Source: Flavobacterium chungbukense (lineage in GTDB: Bacteria > Bacteroidota > Bacteroidia > Flavobacteriales > Flavobacteriaceae). From it: 64,000 nt of DNA. The position numbers were made by a program, and so were the translations under genes. Below, piece by piece: positions 45,541 to 55,617 of the stretch (positions are counted from its first letter, which is position 1; the number at the start of each line of letters is the position of its first letter). The notes under the pieces were generated by a model that ran no database searches, was not told the origin of the DNA, and saw only the letters and a program-made list of their open reading frames with translations. The DNA is taken from positions 1 to 64,000 of the forward strand of contig NZ_JAJGZV010000013.1 in assembly GCF_020805785.1 (NCBI RefSeq). The letters are read 5' to 3'.

Positions 45541-47811
45541 ATGAAAAATCCAAAGTCTATCATTTTCTTAGCGATAAGCTTTCTTTTTACAATTGAAAAC
45601 TATGCACAGTCAAAGGTTCATCAATATGTTGATCCGATGATTGGCTCAGAAGGAGTTGGAAGAGTTTTTATTGGTCCGTCTTGTCCATACGGAATGGTAA
45701 AACCAAGTCCAGATTGTACATCGAGTCCTAACAGTGGCTGGTTGCCAATTCCTAAAGAAGTTACAGGTTTTAGCCAAGTGCATGTAAGTGGAACAGGAGG
45801 AGGCCCAAAATACGGAAATATTCAAATTATGCCCTTTTCTGGAGGTTTGGATAAAATGGATCAGACTTCGTTTAGAGCAGAAGAAAATGTTAAACTAGGT
45901 TATTATGAAACTGTTTTTAAAGAAAATAAAATTAAAACAGAAATAACCACTGGAGAAAAAGTGTCTTATTATCGTTTTACTTATCCAAAAAACACTTCAA
46001 AAGAATTAAAAATAGATCCAGGTTTTTTTCTAGGTGAAGAAAAAATTCCTGATGCAAGAGAAGCGCAACAATTTGTAGGCTCGCAAATCGAAATTGTTTC
46101 GGATACAGAAGTAAGAGGTTACAGCAGAATCAGAGGCGGATGGAATAACGGACGCGCTTATACTGTTTATTTCTGGGCAAGTTTCGATCAGCCAATTGCA
46201 AAATATGTAACGTTTAAAGACGGAAAATTCTATAACAATCAAAAAGCACAGTTTGATTCTGGAAAGAAAACAGCAGCATTACTCTCTTTTGGAAGTGGAA
46301 AAGAAGAATTAAATGTCAAAATCGGAATTTCTTTTTTAAGCGAATTGAAAGCGAAAAACAATATTGAGGTAGAAATTCCACACTGGAATTTTGATAATGT
46401 TTTGGCGGAATTAGAAAATAAATGGGAAAATTTATTAAACCGAATTCAGCTTTCTGCAGATACTTCAGAAGAATATAAAAAAATGTTCTACACAGGTTTG
46501 TATCACACCATGATTATGCCTGTTGACCGTACTGGAGAAAATCCGTTATGGACAAATGATGAGCCTTATTATGATGATTTTTATACGATTTGGGATACTT
46601 TTCGAACTTCGAGTCCATTAATTACTCTAATAGATTCTAAACGAAAAGTAGATATTATCAATGCGATGTTAAACATTTACAAACGCGAAGGCTACTTGCC
46701 AGAAGGAAGAAGCGGAAATGATAATGGAAGAACACAAGGCGGTTCAAATGCTGAAGTGGTTTTAGCTGATGCTTTTGTAAAAAACTTAAAAGGAATAGAT
46801 TATGAATTAGCACTTCAAGCAATGCTTAAAGATGCTACAGTTCCTCCTGGAGGCAATGAAGAGAAAGAAGGAAGAGGCGGACTTTTAGATTATCTGAAAT
46901 TAGGTTACGTTCCGTACGGTACAGATCGCGCTGGAAACCGAACTATCGATTATTCATACAATGATTATAATATTGCTGTTGTTGCCAAAGGATTGGGAAA
47001 AACAGATTTGTACAATCAATATATGAAACAAGCCGAAAACTGGCAGAATTTATGGCGTGCAGATTATGAGAATAATGGAGCAAAAGGTTTTATTATGCCA
47101 AAAGACGCCGCTGGAAATTGGTTGGATGATGTTGTTTTTGGAGAATCTAAAATACAGAAACCAACTTTTAAATATACGCCAGTAATTATCGAATCGCCTT
47201 GGTATGTTTGCCATTGGTGCGTTTTCTTTTATGAAGGAACGTCTTGGGAATATTCATTCAGCCTTCCGCATGATATTCCAGAATTGGTAAAAAAATCAGG
47301 TGGAGAAAAAGCTTTTGAAAACCGATTGAACACTTTCTTCGACAATGATTTATTTAATGTTGCGAATGAACCTTCATTTCTTACACCTTGTCTGTATCAC
47401 TGGATTGGAAAACCATACTTAAGCAGCGACAGAATCAGAACCATTATAAAAAACAGTTTCAATACTTCTCGTGAAGGTTTGCCAGGAAATGATGATTCTG
47501 GTGCAATGTCTTCTTGGTTGGCTTTCCACATGATGGGATTATATCCAAATGCTGGACAACCTTATTACTTGATTAATACACCGCTTATTAAAGAAACAGT
47601 TATGAAATTAGAAAACGGCAAAAGTTTTAAAATTGTAACTAAAAAAATGAGTGATAAAAACAGATACATAAAAGCTGCTTTTTTAAATGGAAAACCATAC
47701 AATCAAGCGTGGATTTTGCATGAAGATATTAACAATGGAGGAGAACTTGTTCTTGAGATGGATTCAAAACCTTCAAAATGGGGAACAACAATTTTACCGC
47801 CAGCGAAATAA
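45541..47811 (+). CDS. GH92 alpha-mannosidase (canonical copy B)
   Basis: A 756-residue GH92 enzyme with a signal peptide ending ENYAQ, so probably periplasmic. Canonical features: YVDPMIGSEGVGRVFIGPSC, GFSQVHVSGTGGGPKYG, DDFYTIWDTFRTSSPL, the catalytic-acid region YEGTSWEYSFSLPHD, and the base motif LPGNDDSGAMSSW followed by MGLYPNAGQPYYLI. The DTFR and GNDDSGAMSSW motifs are those of characterised alpha-1,2/1,3-mannosidases. An unusual CHWCVFFYEG pair of cysteines precedes the acid. It is preceded by copy A and followed 13 bp later by a small exported protein gene. Two different GH92 genes side by side suggest two mannosidic linkages in the target. Confidence 0.94.
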   Translation: MKNPKSIIFLAISFLFTIENYAQSKVHQYVDPMIGSEGVGRVFIGPSCPYGMVKPSPDCTSSPNSGWLPIPKEVTGFSQVHVSGTGGGPKYGNIQIMPFSGGLDKMDQTSFRAEENVKLGYYETVFKENKIKTEITTGEKVSYYRFTYPKNTSKELKIDPGFFLGEEKIPDAREAQQFVGSQIEIVSDTEVRGYSRIRGGWNNGRAYTVYFWASFDQPIAKYVTFKDGKFYNNQKAQFDSGKKTAALLSFGSGKEELNVKIGISFLSELKAKNNIEVEIPHWNFDNVLAELENKWENLLNRIQLSADTSEEYKKMFYTGLYHTMIMPVDRTGENPLWTNDEPYYDDFYTIWDTFRTSSPLITLIDSKRKVDIINAMLNIYKREGYLPEGRSGNDNGRTQGGSNAEVVLADAFVKNLKGIDYELALQAMLKDATVPPGGNEEKEGRGGLLDYLKLGYVPYGTDRAGNRTIDYSYNDYNIAVVAKGLGKTDLYNQYMKQAENWQNLWRADYENNGAKGFIMPKDAAGNWLDDVVFGESKIQKPTFKYTPVIIESPWYVCHWCVFFYEGTSWEYSFSLPHDIPELVKKSGGEKAFENRLNTFFDNDLFNVANEPSFLTPCLYHWIGKPYLSSDRIRTIIKNSFNTSREGLPGNDDSGAMSSWLAFHMMGLYPNAGQPYYLINTPLIKETVMKLENGKSFKIVTKKMSDKNRYIKAAFLNGKPYNQAWILHEDINNGGELVLEMDSKPSKWGTTILPPAK

Positions 47812-47824
47812 AAAGATAAACAAG

Positions 47825-48388
47825 ATGAAAAATATATTTTTAATGATTCTTTTCTGTATTGTTTGTCAGAAAGGAATAGCACAGAATTACATTCCAACAA
47901 TAAAAAATAATACAGAACTAAATTACGTCTGCAAACTTCATGGTCAAACCAGAACTCTTTCGCTTAAAGCAGAAACAGCAGGCGACGGCTTAACTTTTAA
48001 ACTAGAAACAAGAGGTGTAAAAAGTAGTATTGTAATGCTTCCTGAAGCTGTAAAAAACGGAACAGAATTAAGTTTTAATCAAGGAGAATATGCGCCAGTT
48101 TTGAATTTGAAACCAACAGAAACTTTTTTTATGATTTCCAGATCAGCGTATCAAGCTTTAGTAAAAAACAATTCATTTGTTTATAACAATACAACATACG
48201 TTTTAGATAAAAACAATGACAAAAACAGCATTTCAATTGACGGAAAAACTGTTGAGACTTTGCACGTTATTGCGCAAATCGATGAAACCGAAATGTGGAT
48301 TGTAAAAAATCCTGAATTTCCTTTAATCTGTAAAGTAATTAAGAATCCGTTAGGCATTAATCCAACATTAGTGAAAGTAGTGGATTAA
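47825..48388 (+). CDS. Small exported protein, function unknown
   Basis: A 187-residue protein. The start at 47825 is chosen because it gives a signal peptide (MKNIFLMILFCIVCQKGIAQ) and a 13-bp gap after GH92; a longer frame overlaps the GH92 gene and lacks a signal. The mature protein is beta-rich (ELNYVCKLHGQTRTLSLKAE, LTFKLETRG), with no motif I recognise. It ends the GH92 operon before a palindromic repeat element. It may be a periplasmic helper or binding protein. Confidence 0.6.
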   Translation: MKNIFLMILFCIVCQKGIAQNYIPTIKNNTELNYVCKLHGQTRTLSLKAETAGDGLTFKLETRGVKSSIVMLPEAVKNGTELSFNQGEYAPVLNLKPTETFFMISRSAYQALVKNNSFVYNNTTYVLDKNNDKNSISIDGKTVETLHVIAQIDETEMWIVKNPEFPLICKVIKNPLGINPTLVKVVD

Positions 48389-48405
48389 AAAGCAGATTTT
48401 ATTTT

Positions 48406-48550
48406 AAACACATAGAAACATAGTTTTTGATTACGCATAAAGAAGACAAAAAGAAACTAGTTTCTCACACATAGTCCCGAAGCTTCGGGATTTGTTCATG
48501 CAAGTGAAACGCCTTTTAACAAGCATTAAGATCTATGTTTCTATGTGTTT
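48406..48550. repeat. Palindromic intergenic repeat element, copy A
   Basis: Perfect 18-bp terminal inverted repeats (AAACACATAGAAACATAG at 48406-48423; its complement at 48533-48550) flank a core AAGAAACTAGTTTC...CACACATAG (48451-48474) and a 16-bp palindrome TCCCGAAGCTTCGGGA (48475-48490). A second copy with the same order lies at 56874-57007. It has no coding capacity, and resembles a REP/MITE-like dispersed element. Confidence 0.8.
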
Positions 48551-48725
48551 AAAAAATTATGGGCAAGGAATTTATAATAAGGAAAAGAAAGAATATTGAT
48601 TAAAGAATTTTCACATTTTAAGTATAAATTGATAATTTCTGAACATTAGGCAGAATTCTTGGTAAATTGTTGAAAGTTGTTTTTTAAATTTACAGGAATT
48701 ACACTTAAACTATAATATTTAAATT
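48551..48725 (+). other. Upstream region of the DUF4861-like gene
   Basis: A/T-rich 175 bp that probably carries a promoter. The only resemblance noticed is a GGCAGAATTCTTG sequence near 48651 that recalls GGCAATTCTTG upstream of the GH92 operon near 43124. I do not assign a promoter. Confidence 0.3.
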
Positions 48726-49577
48726 ATGAAATTATCTATCGTAACCTCTTTACTTTTTAGCTGCATTTGTTTTGGACAGAATAATACAGACACCAGTTTG
48801 TATATGAAGTCTGATAAAATTACGTATTTAACAGATATCGGTTCAGAATCAGGAGATTTATACAAAACAATCGGACATCACGGTCCAGCGATTGAGAATG
48901 AATGGATGGCTTTGAGAATTTATTTCAGCGATAAAGTAGCGATTGATGTTTATTCTAAGGCAAAGCCAGGTTTAGAATTAAGAAAAGCAAATTGGTATCC
49001 GACGCCGCAACAGCAAAAAGAAGGATGGGGAGCAGATTACTATAAAGTGGCATCAACTGTTGGTTTAGGAGGTGTGAAACTTTGGGACGGAGAAAAAGTT
49101 GTGCCTTTAAATCCAGTTACGAACCGTTTAGCAAGAGTTGGAAAAACAGATACTACTTCTTGGATGGAAATGATTTCGAGAGGAGTGCCTTACAAAGGAA
49201 AAAAAGTAGATATTTTAGTTCGCGTTACAGTATTCTCAGGTAAACGAGAAGCTAAAGTAGAAGCCGTTTCTCTAAGTGGAGAGAAAGTGCAATTTGCAAC
49301 AGGAATCAATTATTTCAAAGATTTCGGAACTAAAAAAGGAACAAATTATATCGCAGTTTGGGGAAAACATCCAGAAGACGTAGCAGCAGAAATTGTAGAA
49401 ATTGGTGCAGCAATTATGTATAATCCAAAAGATTACGAGAAAACTACAGACGACGGAACACAATATTTGTTGATCTCAAAACCAGCAAAAAACTTAGAAA
49501 CTTCGATTATATCTTCAAGTGCAAGAGAAACAGAACTAAATACTCTAGATAAGTTGGAAGCTTACATTAAAAAATAA
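48726..49577 (+). CDS. DUF4861-like exported protein
   Basis: A 283-residue protein with a short signal peptide (ending CFGQ). The blocks GSESGDLYKTIGHHGPAIEN, EWMALRIYFSDKVAIDVYSK and GGVKLWDGEKVVPLNPVTNR recall DUF4861 proteins encoded in Bacteroidota glycan loci; this assignment is from memory and tentative. The paired His in IGHHGPAIENE, several Glu/Asp, and a galactose-mutarotase-like strand pattern would fit a carbohydrate-active fold. No activity is known to me. It is co-transcribed with the phosphoesterase (20-bp gap), so it may act on the phosphorylated or uronic part of the target glycan. That is speculation. Confidence 0.6.
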   Translation: MKLSIVTSLLFSCICFGQNNTDTSLYMKSDKITYLTDIGSESGDLYKTIGHHGPAIENEWMALRIYFSDKVAIDVYSKAKPGLELRKANWYPTPQQQKEGWGADYYKVASTVGLGGVKLWDGEKVVPLNPVTNRLARVGKTDTTSWMEMISRGVPYKGKKVDILVRVTVFSGKREAKVEAVSLSGEKVQFATGINYFKDFGTKKGTNYIAVWGKHPEDVAAEIVEIGAAIMYNPKDYEKTTDDGTQYLLISKPAKNLETSIISSSARETELNTLDKLEAYIKK

Positions 49578-49597
49578 TACGCATTTAAAAAACTTAC

Positions 49598-51421
49598 ATG
49601 TTTAGAATATCGGCTATATTAGTATTATTACTTTCTTTAAATTCTTGTAAATCACAGCAGATTCACAAAAAAGAAATTCAGATTGCTTTTATAGCCGATG
49701 TTCATTTACAGGATATTTTTGCCAAGTTTGAAGATAACGATTATAAAGGAATCGAAAATCCAAGAACGGGCGAATATGCGAATATCAGAACGATGAATGC
49801 GCAATTGCATTCTACGAGAATCTTCAATGAAAATTACTTTGCTTTTTTAGAAGCCTTAAACGATATTGTCAAAAGAGGTATAAAACAAGTTGTACTTCCA
49901 GGTGATTTTAGCGATGATGGACAACCTGTTCATGTTCGTGGATTGAGAAAAATACTCAACGAATATTCAAAAAAATACGGAATCTCCTTCTTCGTTACGA
50001 CAGGAAATCATGATGTAGTAAGGCCATTTTCTCAAGATGCCGCTAAAACTGATTTTTTAGGAAAAGGTGGAAAAGAGCAAATTATCAGTAGTTCTAAAAA
50101 TAATCTGAACAAAGGTGAACTCGAACCTATTATTACTTCTGACATAAAAAACTGGGGTTACAAAGAAACCATTAACGAAATGCGCGATTTTGGTTTTTTT
50201 CCAAAAAAGAGCGATTTGTATTGGGAAACACCATTTTCAAACTACACTTATGAACAATATAATTTTGAAAAAGCGCAAAAAGAATCTGCTTTAGAAAAAA
50301 GAACGTATCTAATTAAAAACACTAATTTGTATCTTCCAGATGCCAGTTATCTAGTTGAACCGATTAAAGGTGTCTGGCTTTTGGCAATAGATGCTAATGC
50401 TTATGTTCCGAACGAAAAATTATCAGGCGAAGCTAATAATCCGCATGATTTTTCGGGGGCGAATACAGGTTACAATAACGTTCTGATTTATAAAAGTCAT
50501 CTCATAAACTGGGTCAAAAAAGTTTCAGCAGAAGCGAAACAAAAAGGTAAAATACTAATCGCTTTCAGTCATTACCCAATGGTTGAATTTAATGATGATG
50601 CTTCGCCCGAATTAAAACAGCTTTTTGGCGCAAACAAAATGCAATTGCAGCGAGTTCCTGATGAAGAAGTAGCACAACAATTTGCAGATGCTGGAATTCA
50701 GATTCACTTTGGCGGACATATGCATATTAACGATACAGGCGTGAGAAAAACGACAAGCGGAAATACGCTCTTTAATATGCAGACACCGTCGCTTGCCGCG
50801 TATATGCCAGCTTATAAAATATTGACGATTCATTCTAAAACAGATTTTGAAGTAGAAACAATTGTAATTCGAAAAGTGCCAAAATTCAATAGTTTATTTC
50901 CTTTTTATGAGGAAGAATATGCTCATTTAAAAGAAACTAAAAGCGCGACTATTTGGAATGTTGATATTCTAAAAGCTCAAGATTATGCATCATTTACTAG
51001 CTGGCACTTAAAAGAATTGGTTCGTTTACGATTCTTGCCTGAAGATTTTCCTGCAGATTTTTTAAAATCAATTGAAAAACTTTCTGGTAAAGATTTATTA
51101 GAATTGAATAAAAACACAACAGAGATTAATAAAGATTTAACGGCAAATTCTTTGGCAATTTCTGATTTTGAATCGTGGACTGGTTTTGATATTATTTTAG
51201 ATTTTTATCGCCTAAAAAGTGCGGACGAACTTGCTTTTGATGAAATAGGAAAAGAGCGATTAAGGCAATATGATTTGATCTGCAAATACTTAAAAAAGAC
51301 AAATAATCCAAAAATGGTTTTGTGGGCAGAAATATTTTGGAAAACCATGAATGGCGAGCCTTCTAGTCATTTTAGAATTGACCTTAAAAATAACAAAATT
51401 GATAATTTATCTGTTAAATAA
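49598..51421 (+). CDS. Calcineurin-like metallophosphoesterase lipoprotein
   Basis: A 607-residue lipoprotein (lipobox LLLSLNSCKSQQ). All five metal-binding blocks of the calcineurin-like superfamily are present in order: IAFIADVHLQD (DxH), LPGDFSDDGQP (GD), TTGNHDVV (GNHD), IAFSHYPMV and HFGGHMHIND (GGHxH). The C-terminal 200 residues are helical and unassigned. The superfamily includes phosphomonoesterases, phosphodiesterases and sphingomyelinase-like enzymes, so it could release phosphate or cut a phosphodiester in the target glycan. Its position between the DUF4861-like gene and HTCS2 supports a role in the second locus. Substrate cannot be told from sequence. Confidence 0.88.
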   Translation: MFRISAILVLLLSLNSCKSQQIHKKEIQIAFIADVHLQDIFAKFEDNDYKGIENPRTGEYANIRTMNAQLHSTRIFNENYFAFLEALNDIVKRGIKQVVLPGDFSDDGQPVHVRGLRKILNEYSKKYGISFFVTTGNHDVVRPFSQDAAKTDFLGKGGKEQIISSSKNNLNKGELEPIITSDIKNWGYKETINEMRDFGFFPKKSDLYWETPFSNYTYEQYNFEKAQKESALEKRTYLIKNTNLYLPDASYLVEPIKGVWLLAIDANAYVPNEKLSGEANNPHDFSGANTGYNNVLIYKSHLINWVKKVSAEAKQKGKILIAFSHYPMVEFNDDASPELKQLFGANKMQLQRVPDEEVAQQFADAGIQIHFGGHMHINDTGVRKTTSGNTLFNMQTPSLAAYMPAYKILTIHSKTDFEVETIVIRKVPKFNSLFPFYEEEYAHLKETKSATIWNVDILKAQDYASFTSWHLKELVRLRFLPEDFPADFLKSIEKLSGKDLLELNKNTTEINKDLTANSLAISDFESWTGFDIILDFYRLKSADELAFDEIGKERLRQYDLICKYLKKTNNPKMVLWAEIFWKTMNGEPSSHFRIDLKNNKIDNLSVK

Positions 51422-51473
51422 TTTCGGTATTTATTAAATCAAAAAGTTTAAATTGCATTATAAATTATCTTTC

Positions 51474-54400
51474 ATGAAACCAAAATTCCTTTTATTCTTC
51501 CTATTGTTTGCTTTTTCTTATCATTCTTACTCACAGAATATAAAATTTGCGCATTACAATGACAATAACGGTCTGTCGCATAATTCGGTGCGACATATTG
51601 TGCAGGATAAAAAGGGTTTTATGTGGTTTGGAACCTTCTCTGGACTAAATCGTTTTGACGGTTATCAGTTCAAAAACTACATGAGTTCTACGCCAGGAAA
51701 AAATAAATTATACAATGATGATATTACGGCTTTAGAATTGGATGAAGAATCGAATCATTTGTGGATTGGTACTCGAAAAGGACTAACGCTTTTTAAAATG
51801 GATACGCATGTTTTTACTACTTTTTTTCATAAAAAAGAAGACCCAAACAGTTTGCCAGATGACGAAGTTCGAGCTGTTTATGTAGATAAATTTAAAAGAG
51901 TTTGGGTTGGTACGAAAACAAAAGGAGTGTATTTATTCTTCTTGAAAGAAAATCGATTCGAGAAAATTCAGCTTAAAGGTTTTGAATATGTAAAAGAAAT
52001 TTTTGAAGATAAAAAAGGGAATGTTTGGGTTGGAAGTTATGAAAAATCGGGTGTTGCAAAAATTACGATGGATGCAAAAGGTGCGATTGTCAGAATTAAC
52101 AATTACACGCTTTCTGTTCCGTATTCAAACATAAAAAATCCGTATATCAATTTTATCTATGAAGATGCAAAACAGGATATTTTTGTCGGAACTCGTGAGG
52201 GTTTGTATAAACTAGATAAAGCTAGCAATCAGTTTGTTAATCTGTATATTGAAAACAAGCAAGTAAGAGGTGCTTTAGGCCCGTATTTTTTATCTGTTGC
52301 ACGCGCTCCAGATGGCAAATATTGGGTTGGAACTCTAGGCGGATTATTGGTTTGCGATCAGTTAGAAGACATTCAAAAAGGAAATTACAAATGGTATTAT
52401 TCTATTTTATCTGATGATACGTCGCTTGTCGATAATTTAATTTCGGCACTTTATTTTGATAAATCTGGGGTTCTATGGATTGGAACTGAAGATGGGTTGG
52501 ATAAATATGATCCGTACGAAAATCAGTTTACTTTAAATAAAGATATTTCACGTTCCATTGGCAATCAAGCGCCACGAATTAGAGGATTTGCTAAGACGTA
52601 CGATGAGAAAATAATTGTTGCTACGTATCACAACGGCCTTTTTATTTCTAACACAAAAGGTTCAACTCCTTTGCATAACACAGGAAAAGATATTGCCAGC
52701 ATTTATACGGATGATGGTAGAATTTTTTATTGCGGTCTTTGGGATGGAAATGTGCTGGTTTATAATTACAGCACAAATTCATCAAGAGAAATAAAAGTTG
52801 GATTTGAAAAATCGCCAGTTTTTGCCTTTAGCAAGATTGGAAATGATTTGATGGTTGTGGGGTCATTTGGAGAAGGTGCAGTTATTTTAAATACTCAAAC
52901 GCTGCAAGTACAAACTTCGAGCGAACTTCTGCCTGGCTTTCAGATTAATGCAATCGAAAGAGATGCAAAAAACAATGTTTGGTTTGCTACAGAAACTGGA
53001 GTTGTAAAATACAATATTACTTCAGGAAAAATAGAGACTTATTCGTCACTTTTTATTAAAGAAAAAGGAGTTCCTCATGACGAAAATGTAAGTGATGTAT
53101 TAGTAGATGTTAAGGGGAAAATATGGGCTTCAACCCGTTTTGGATTGTGTTTGTACAATCCGAAGAAGAATGAATTTGAACCCGTTAAAAATCTAAAAGA
53201 ACTTTCAGGAAAATGGATTACGGATATTTTATCAGATGCAAACGGAAATCTTTGGCTGAACATTAATAACAACAATATTGCATTTGTTAAATCCAATTTA
53301 AAAGACATTAGTATTTATCATGTAAACAGTGGAAACAGATTAGACGTTTTTAGTTCTAGCGGTTTCTTTTATTTTAATAATTCTAATATTTTTCTTGGAG
53401 GAAAGAACGGAATTATTTCTTTTTCGCCACCCGCAATGAAAAGAAATAATTGGTCGCCATTGCCTGTTATTTCAGAATTTAAAATTCAGAACGAAGAAGT
53501 TTTTCCAGAAATGGAAATTAATGGGGAAATTCCGCTTTCCAGAGATTTGAACTACGGAAAAGAAATAGAGTTGAGTCATAAAAACCGTAATTTCTCCATT
53601 CAGTTTTCGGCTCCATCCTTCGCCAATGAAAAGCTGAATAAGTTTCAGTATATGTTGGAAGGTTTTGATAAACATTGGATTACTGCAAATAGTACTTCAA
53701 GAATTGTGCAGTATACCAACCTTTATCCAGGAAATTATGTGTTTAAAATCAGATCAAGCAATAGTGATGGATATTGGAGTAAAACGGTTTCTTATAAAAT
53801 AAAAATTCTGCCTCCGTTTTGGTTAACGCCGACTTCGTTCTTGCTCTTTCTAGCGCTTCTGTTTGGTATCTTTTATTTCATAAGAAAAGAGATTAAAAAC
53901 CGTATTCGTCTTAAACAAGAGCTTCTTACGGAAAAGGTAAATAGAGAACATGATGTTAAATTGAACAATGAAAAATTACGTTTTTTCACTAACATTTCAC
54001 ACGAATTAAGAACACCCTTAACGTTAATTTTAGGTCCAGCAAAACAGCTGCTTGATGAACATAGTAACGCAACAGATTACGAAAAAAGCAGGTATAACTT
54101 AATTTATCAAAATGCAAGCAGATTACTGAATCTAGTAAATCAAGTTTTGGATTTTAGAAAAGCACAATCGGGTGAATTGAAACTGAAAGTGACTAAAACG
54201 GATATTTTATCGTACTCGAAAAATATCTTTGACTCGTTTAAAGAAATGGCTTACAACAAAAAGATTAAGCTCAATTTTATAGTTGAAGATGAGGAAATAG
54301 TCGGCTGGATTGATAATGATAAATACGATAAAATTCTATACAATCTTTTATCGAATGCTTTAAAATTTACCAATAAAAATGGAAATGTTGACTTGTATAT

Positions 54401-55505
54401 CAGGCTGAAAGATACGGTTGAAGATGTTTTAGTCATTGAAGTTGCTGATGATGGAATTGGTATTCCGCTAAAAAGTATAGATAAAATCTTTAAGCGTTTT
54501 TATCAGGCTTCAAACAGTAAAGACAATAATACAGGATCTGGAATTGGTTTGTCTTTAGTAAAATCTTTAGTCGCCATTCATAAAGGAACTATTTCGGTAG
54601 AAAGTACAGCTGGAAAAGGAAGTACATTTAGAGTTGAAATGCCAATTGACCGTTCTTCTTACGAACATAAAGAAGTGTTTGAATATGCCTTAAAAAATGA
54701 TAATCTGAGTATGCTTATTCCAGAAAAAGTGGCCAAGAAAATAATTCAAAATACCGATATTAAAGAGAAGATTTTGGTTATTGAAGATAATAGTGAACTT
54801 AAAAAATATTTGGTAGATTATCTCTCTGATTATTATAAAGTTTATGATGCTGAAAATGGTGAAGAAGGTTTGAGAATCTGCAGACAAATTAAGCCTATTT
54901 TATGTGTTACAGATGTTATGATGCCGGTTATGGACGGTTTAGAATTTGTGCGTGAACTTAAAAATGATGAATTTATAAGTCATATTCCTGTAGTTATGCT
55001 GACTGCACTTGGCGAAAACACGGACAAAGTAAAAGGCTACGAAATGGGTGCTGATGGCTATCTGGCGAAACCTTTTGAACCTTTATTGCTTAAAACGGTT
55101 ATTGAAAATATTATCAAATCAAGAATAGAACTCAAACAAAAATTCTCTGGAGAAGTTGAAGGGAAAATCAGTATGCTTACACATTCTCCAATTGATGAAG
55201 AATTTATGGAGAAAATCACCAATTTGATTAATGATAATTTGAGTGAAGTAGATCTTTCGACAGACTTTTTATGCGATAAATTGGGCGTGAGTTCTTCTAA
55301 ATTATATAGAAAAATAAAAGAATTGACGGATTTAGCGCCAAACGAATTTATCAGAACAATTCGTTTGAAAAAATCAGCAGAACTGCTTAAAACTAAAAAA
55401 TATAATGTTTCTGAAGTAACAAATCTGGTTGGTTTTAATGACCCGTTGTATTTTAGCCGTTGCTTCAAAAAACAATTTGGGTTCCCGCCAAGTAAGCTTA
55501 TTTAA
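51474..55505 (+). CDS. Hybrid two-component system regulator HTCS2 (second locus)
   Basis: A 1343-residue sensor and regulator. I start at ATG 51474 (MKPKFLLFFLLFAFSYHSYS, signal peptide); an upstream TTG adds seven residues without need. Order: periplasmic propeller repeats (about 25-690, e.g. KKGFMWFGTFSGLNRFDGY), Y_Y_Y domain (about 700-785), membrane span (about 787-808), kinase with His843 in NISHELRTPLT, ATPase lobe (NLLSNALKFTN, GSGIGLSLV), receiver with Asp1147 in VTDVMMPVMDG, and AraC helix-turn-helix (about 1240-1343). It follows the phosphoesterase gene by 52 bp and is most likely the regulator of the TCCAT-N16-TCCAT promoters on both sides. Its ligand should be a fragment of the glycan degraded by this locus. 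Confidence 0.95.
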   Translation: MKPKFLLFFLLFAFSYHSYSQNIKFAHYNDNNGLSHNSVRHIVQDKKGFMWFGTFSGLNRFDGYQFKNYMSSTPGKNKLYNDDITALELDEESNHLWIGTRKGLTLFKMDTHVFTTFFHKKEDPNSLPDDEVRAVYVDKFKRVWVGTKTKGVYLFFLKENRFEKIQLKGFEYVKEIFEDKKGNVWVGSYEKSGVAKITMDAKGAIVRINNYTLSVPYSNIKNPYINFIYEDAKQDIFVGTREGLYKLDKASNQFVNLYIENKQVRGALGPYFLSVARAPDGKYWVGTLGGLLVCDQLEDIQKGNYKWYYSILSDDTSLVDNLISALYFDKSGVLWIGTEDGLDKYDPYENQFTLNKDISRSIGNQAPRIRGFAKTYDEKIIVATYHNGLFISNTKGSTPLHNTGKDIASIYTDDGRIFYCGLWDGNVLVYNYSTNSSREIKVGFEKSPVFAFSKIGNDLMVVGSFGEGAVILNTQTLQVQTSSELLPGFQINAIERDAKNNVWFATETGVVKYNITSGKIETYSSLFIKEKGVPHDENVSDVLVDVKGKIWASTRFGLCLYNPKKNEFEPVKNLKELSGKWITDILSDANGNLWLNINNNNIAFVKSNLKDISIYHVNSGNRLDVFSSSGFFYFNNSNIFLGGKNGIISFSPPAMKRNNWSPLPVISEFKIQNEEVFPEMEINGEIPLSRDLNYGKEIELSHKNRNFSIQFSAPSFANEKLNKFQYMLEGFDKHWITANSTSRIVQYTNLYPGNYVFKIRSSNSDGYWSKTVSYKIKILPPFWLTPTSFLLFLALLFGIFYFIRKEIKNRIRLKQELLTEKVNREHDVKLNNEKLRFFTNISHELRTPLTLILGPAKQLLDEHSNATDYEKSRYNLIYQNASRLLNLVNQVLDFRKAQSGELKLKVTKTDILSYSKNIFDSFKEMAYNKKIKLNFIVEDEEIVGWIDNDKYDKILYNLLSNALKFTNKNGNVDLYIRLKDTVEDVLVIEVADDGIGIPLKSIDKIFKRFYQASNSKDNNTGSGIGLSLVKSLVAIHKGTISVESTAGKGSTFRVEMPIDRSSYEHKEVFEYALKNDNLSMLIPEKVAKKIIQNTDIKEKILVIEDNSELKKYLVDYLSDYYKVYDAENGEEGLRICRQIKPILCVTDVMMPVMDGLEFVRELKNDEFISHIPVVMLTALGENTDKVKGYEMGADGYLAKPFEPLLLKTVIENIIKSRIELKQKFSGEVEGKISMLTHSPIDEEFMEKITNLINDNLSEVDLSTDFLCDKLGVSSSKLYRKIKELTDLAPNEFIRTIRLKKSAELLKTKKYNVSEVTNLVGFNDPLYFSRCFKKQFGFPPSKLI

Positions 55506-55559
55506 TTAGTATTTCTTTTGCCACGAATTGCACTAATTTTCACGAATTTACATGAGATT

Positions 55560-55598
55560 AATCTTTGTCAAAGTTTAAAACTTTGACAAAGATTTTTT
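55560..55598 (+). terminator. Intrinsic terminator after HTCS2
   Basis: A 17-bp perfect inverted repeat (AATCTTTGTCAAAGTTT / AAACTTTGACAAAGATT) around a single A, followed by TTTT, 55 bp after the stop. The length of the stem also suggests a mobile palindromic unit used as terminator. Confidence 0.85.
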
Positions 55599-55617
55599 GC
55601 ATTTTTTCAAACATAAC

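Noticed and set aside
47687..47824. Longer start for the 187-residue exported protein
   Set aside because: It overlaps the end of GH92 copy B and removes the N-terminal position of a good signal peptide.
55058..55468. Antisense open frame of 136 codons inside HTCS2
   Set aside because: It lies wholly within the receiver and AraC coding region, has no family motif, and is explained by the codon bias of the sense gene.
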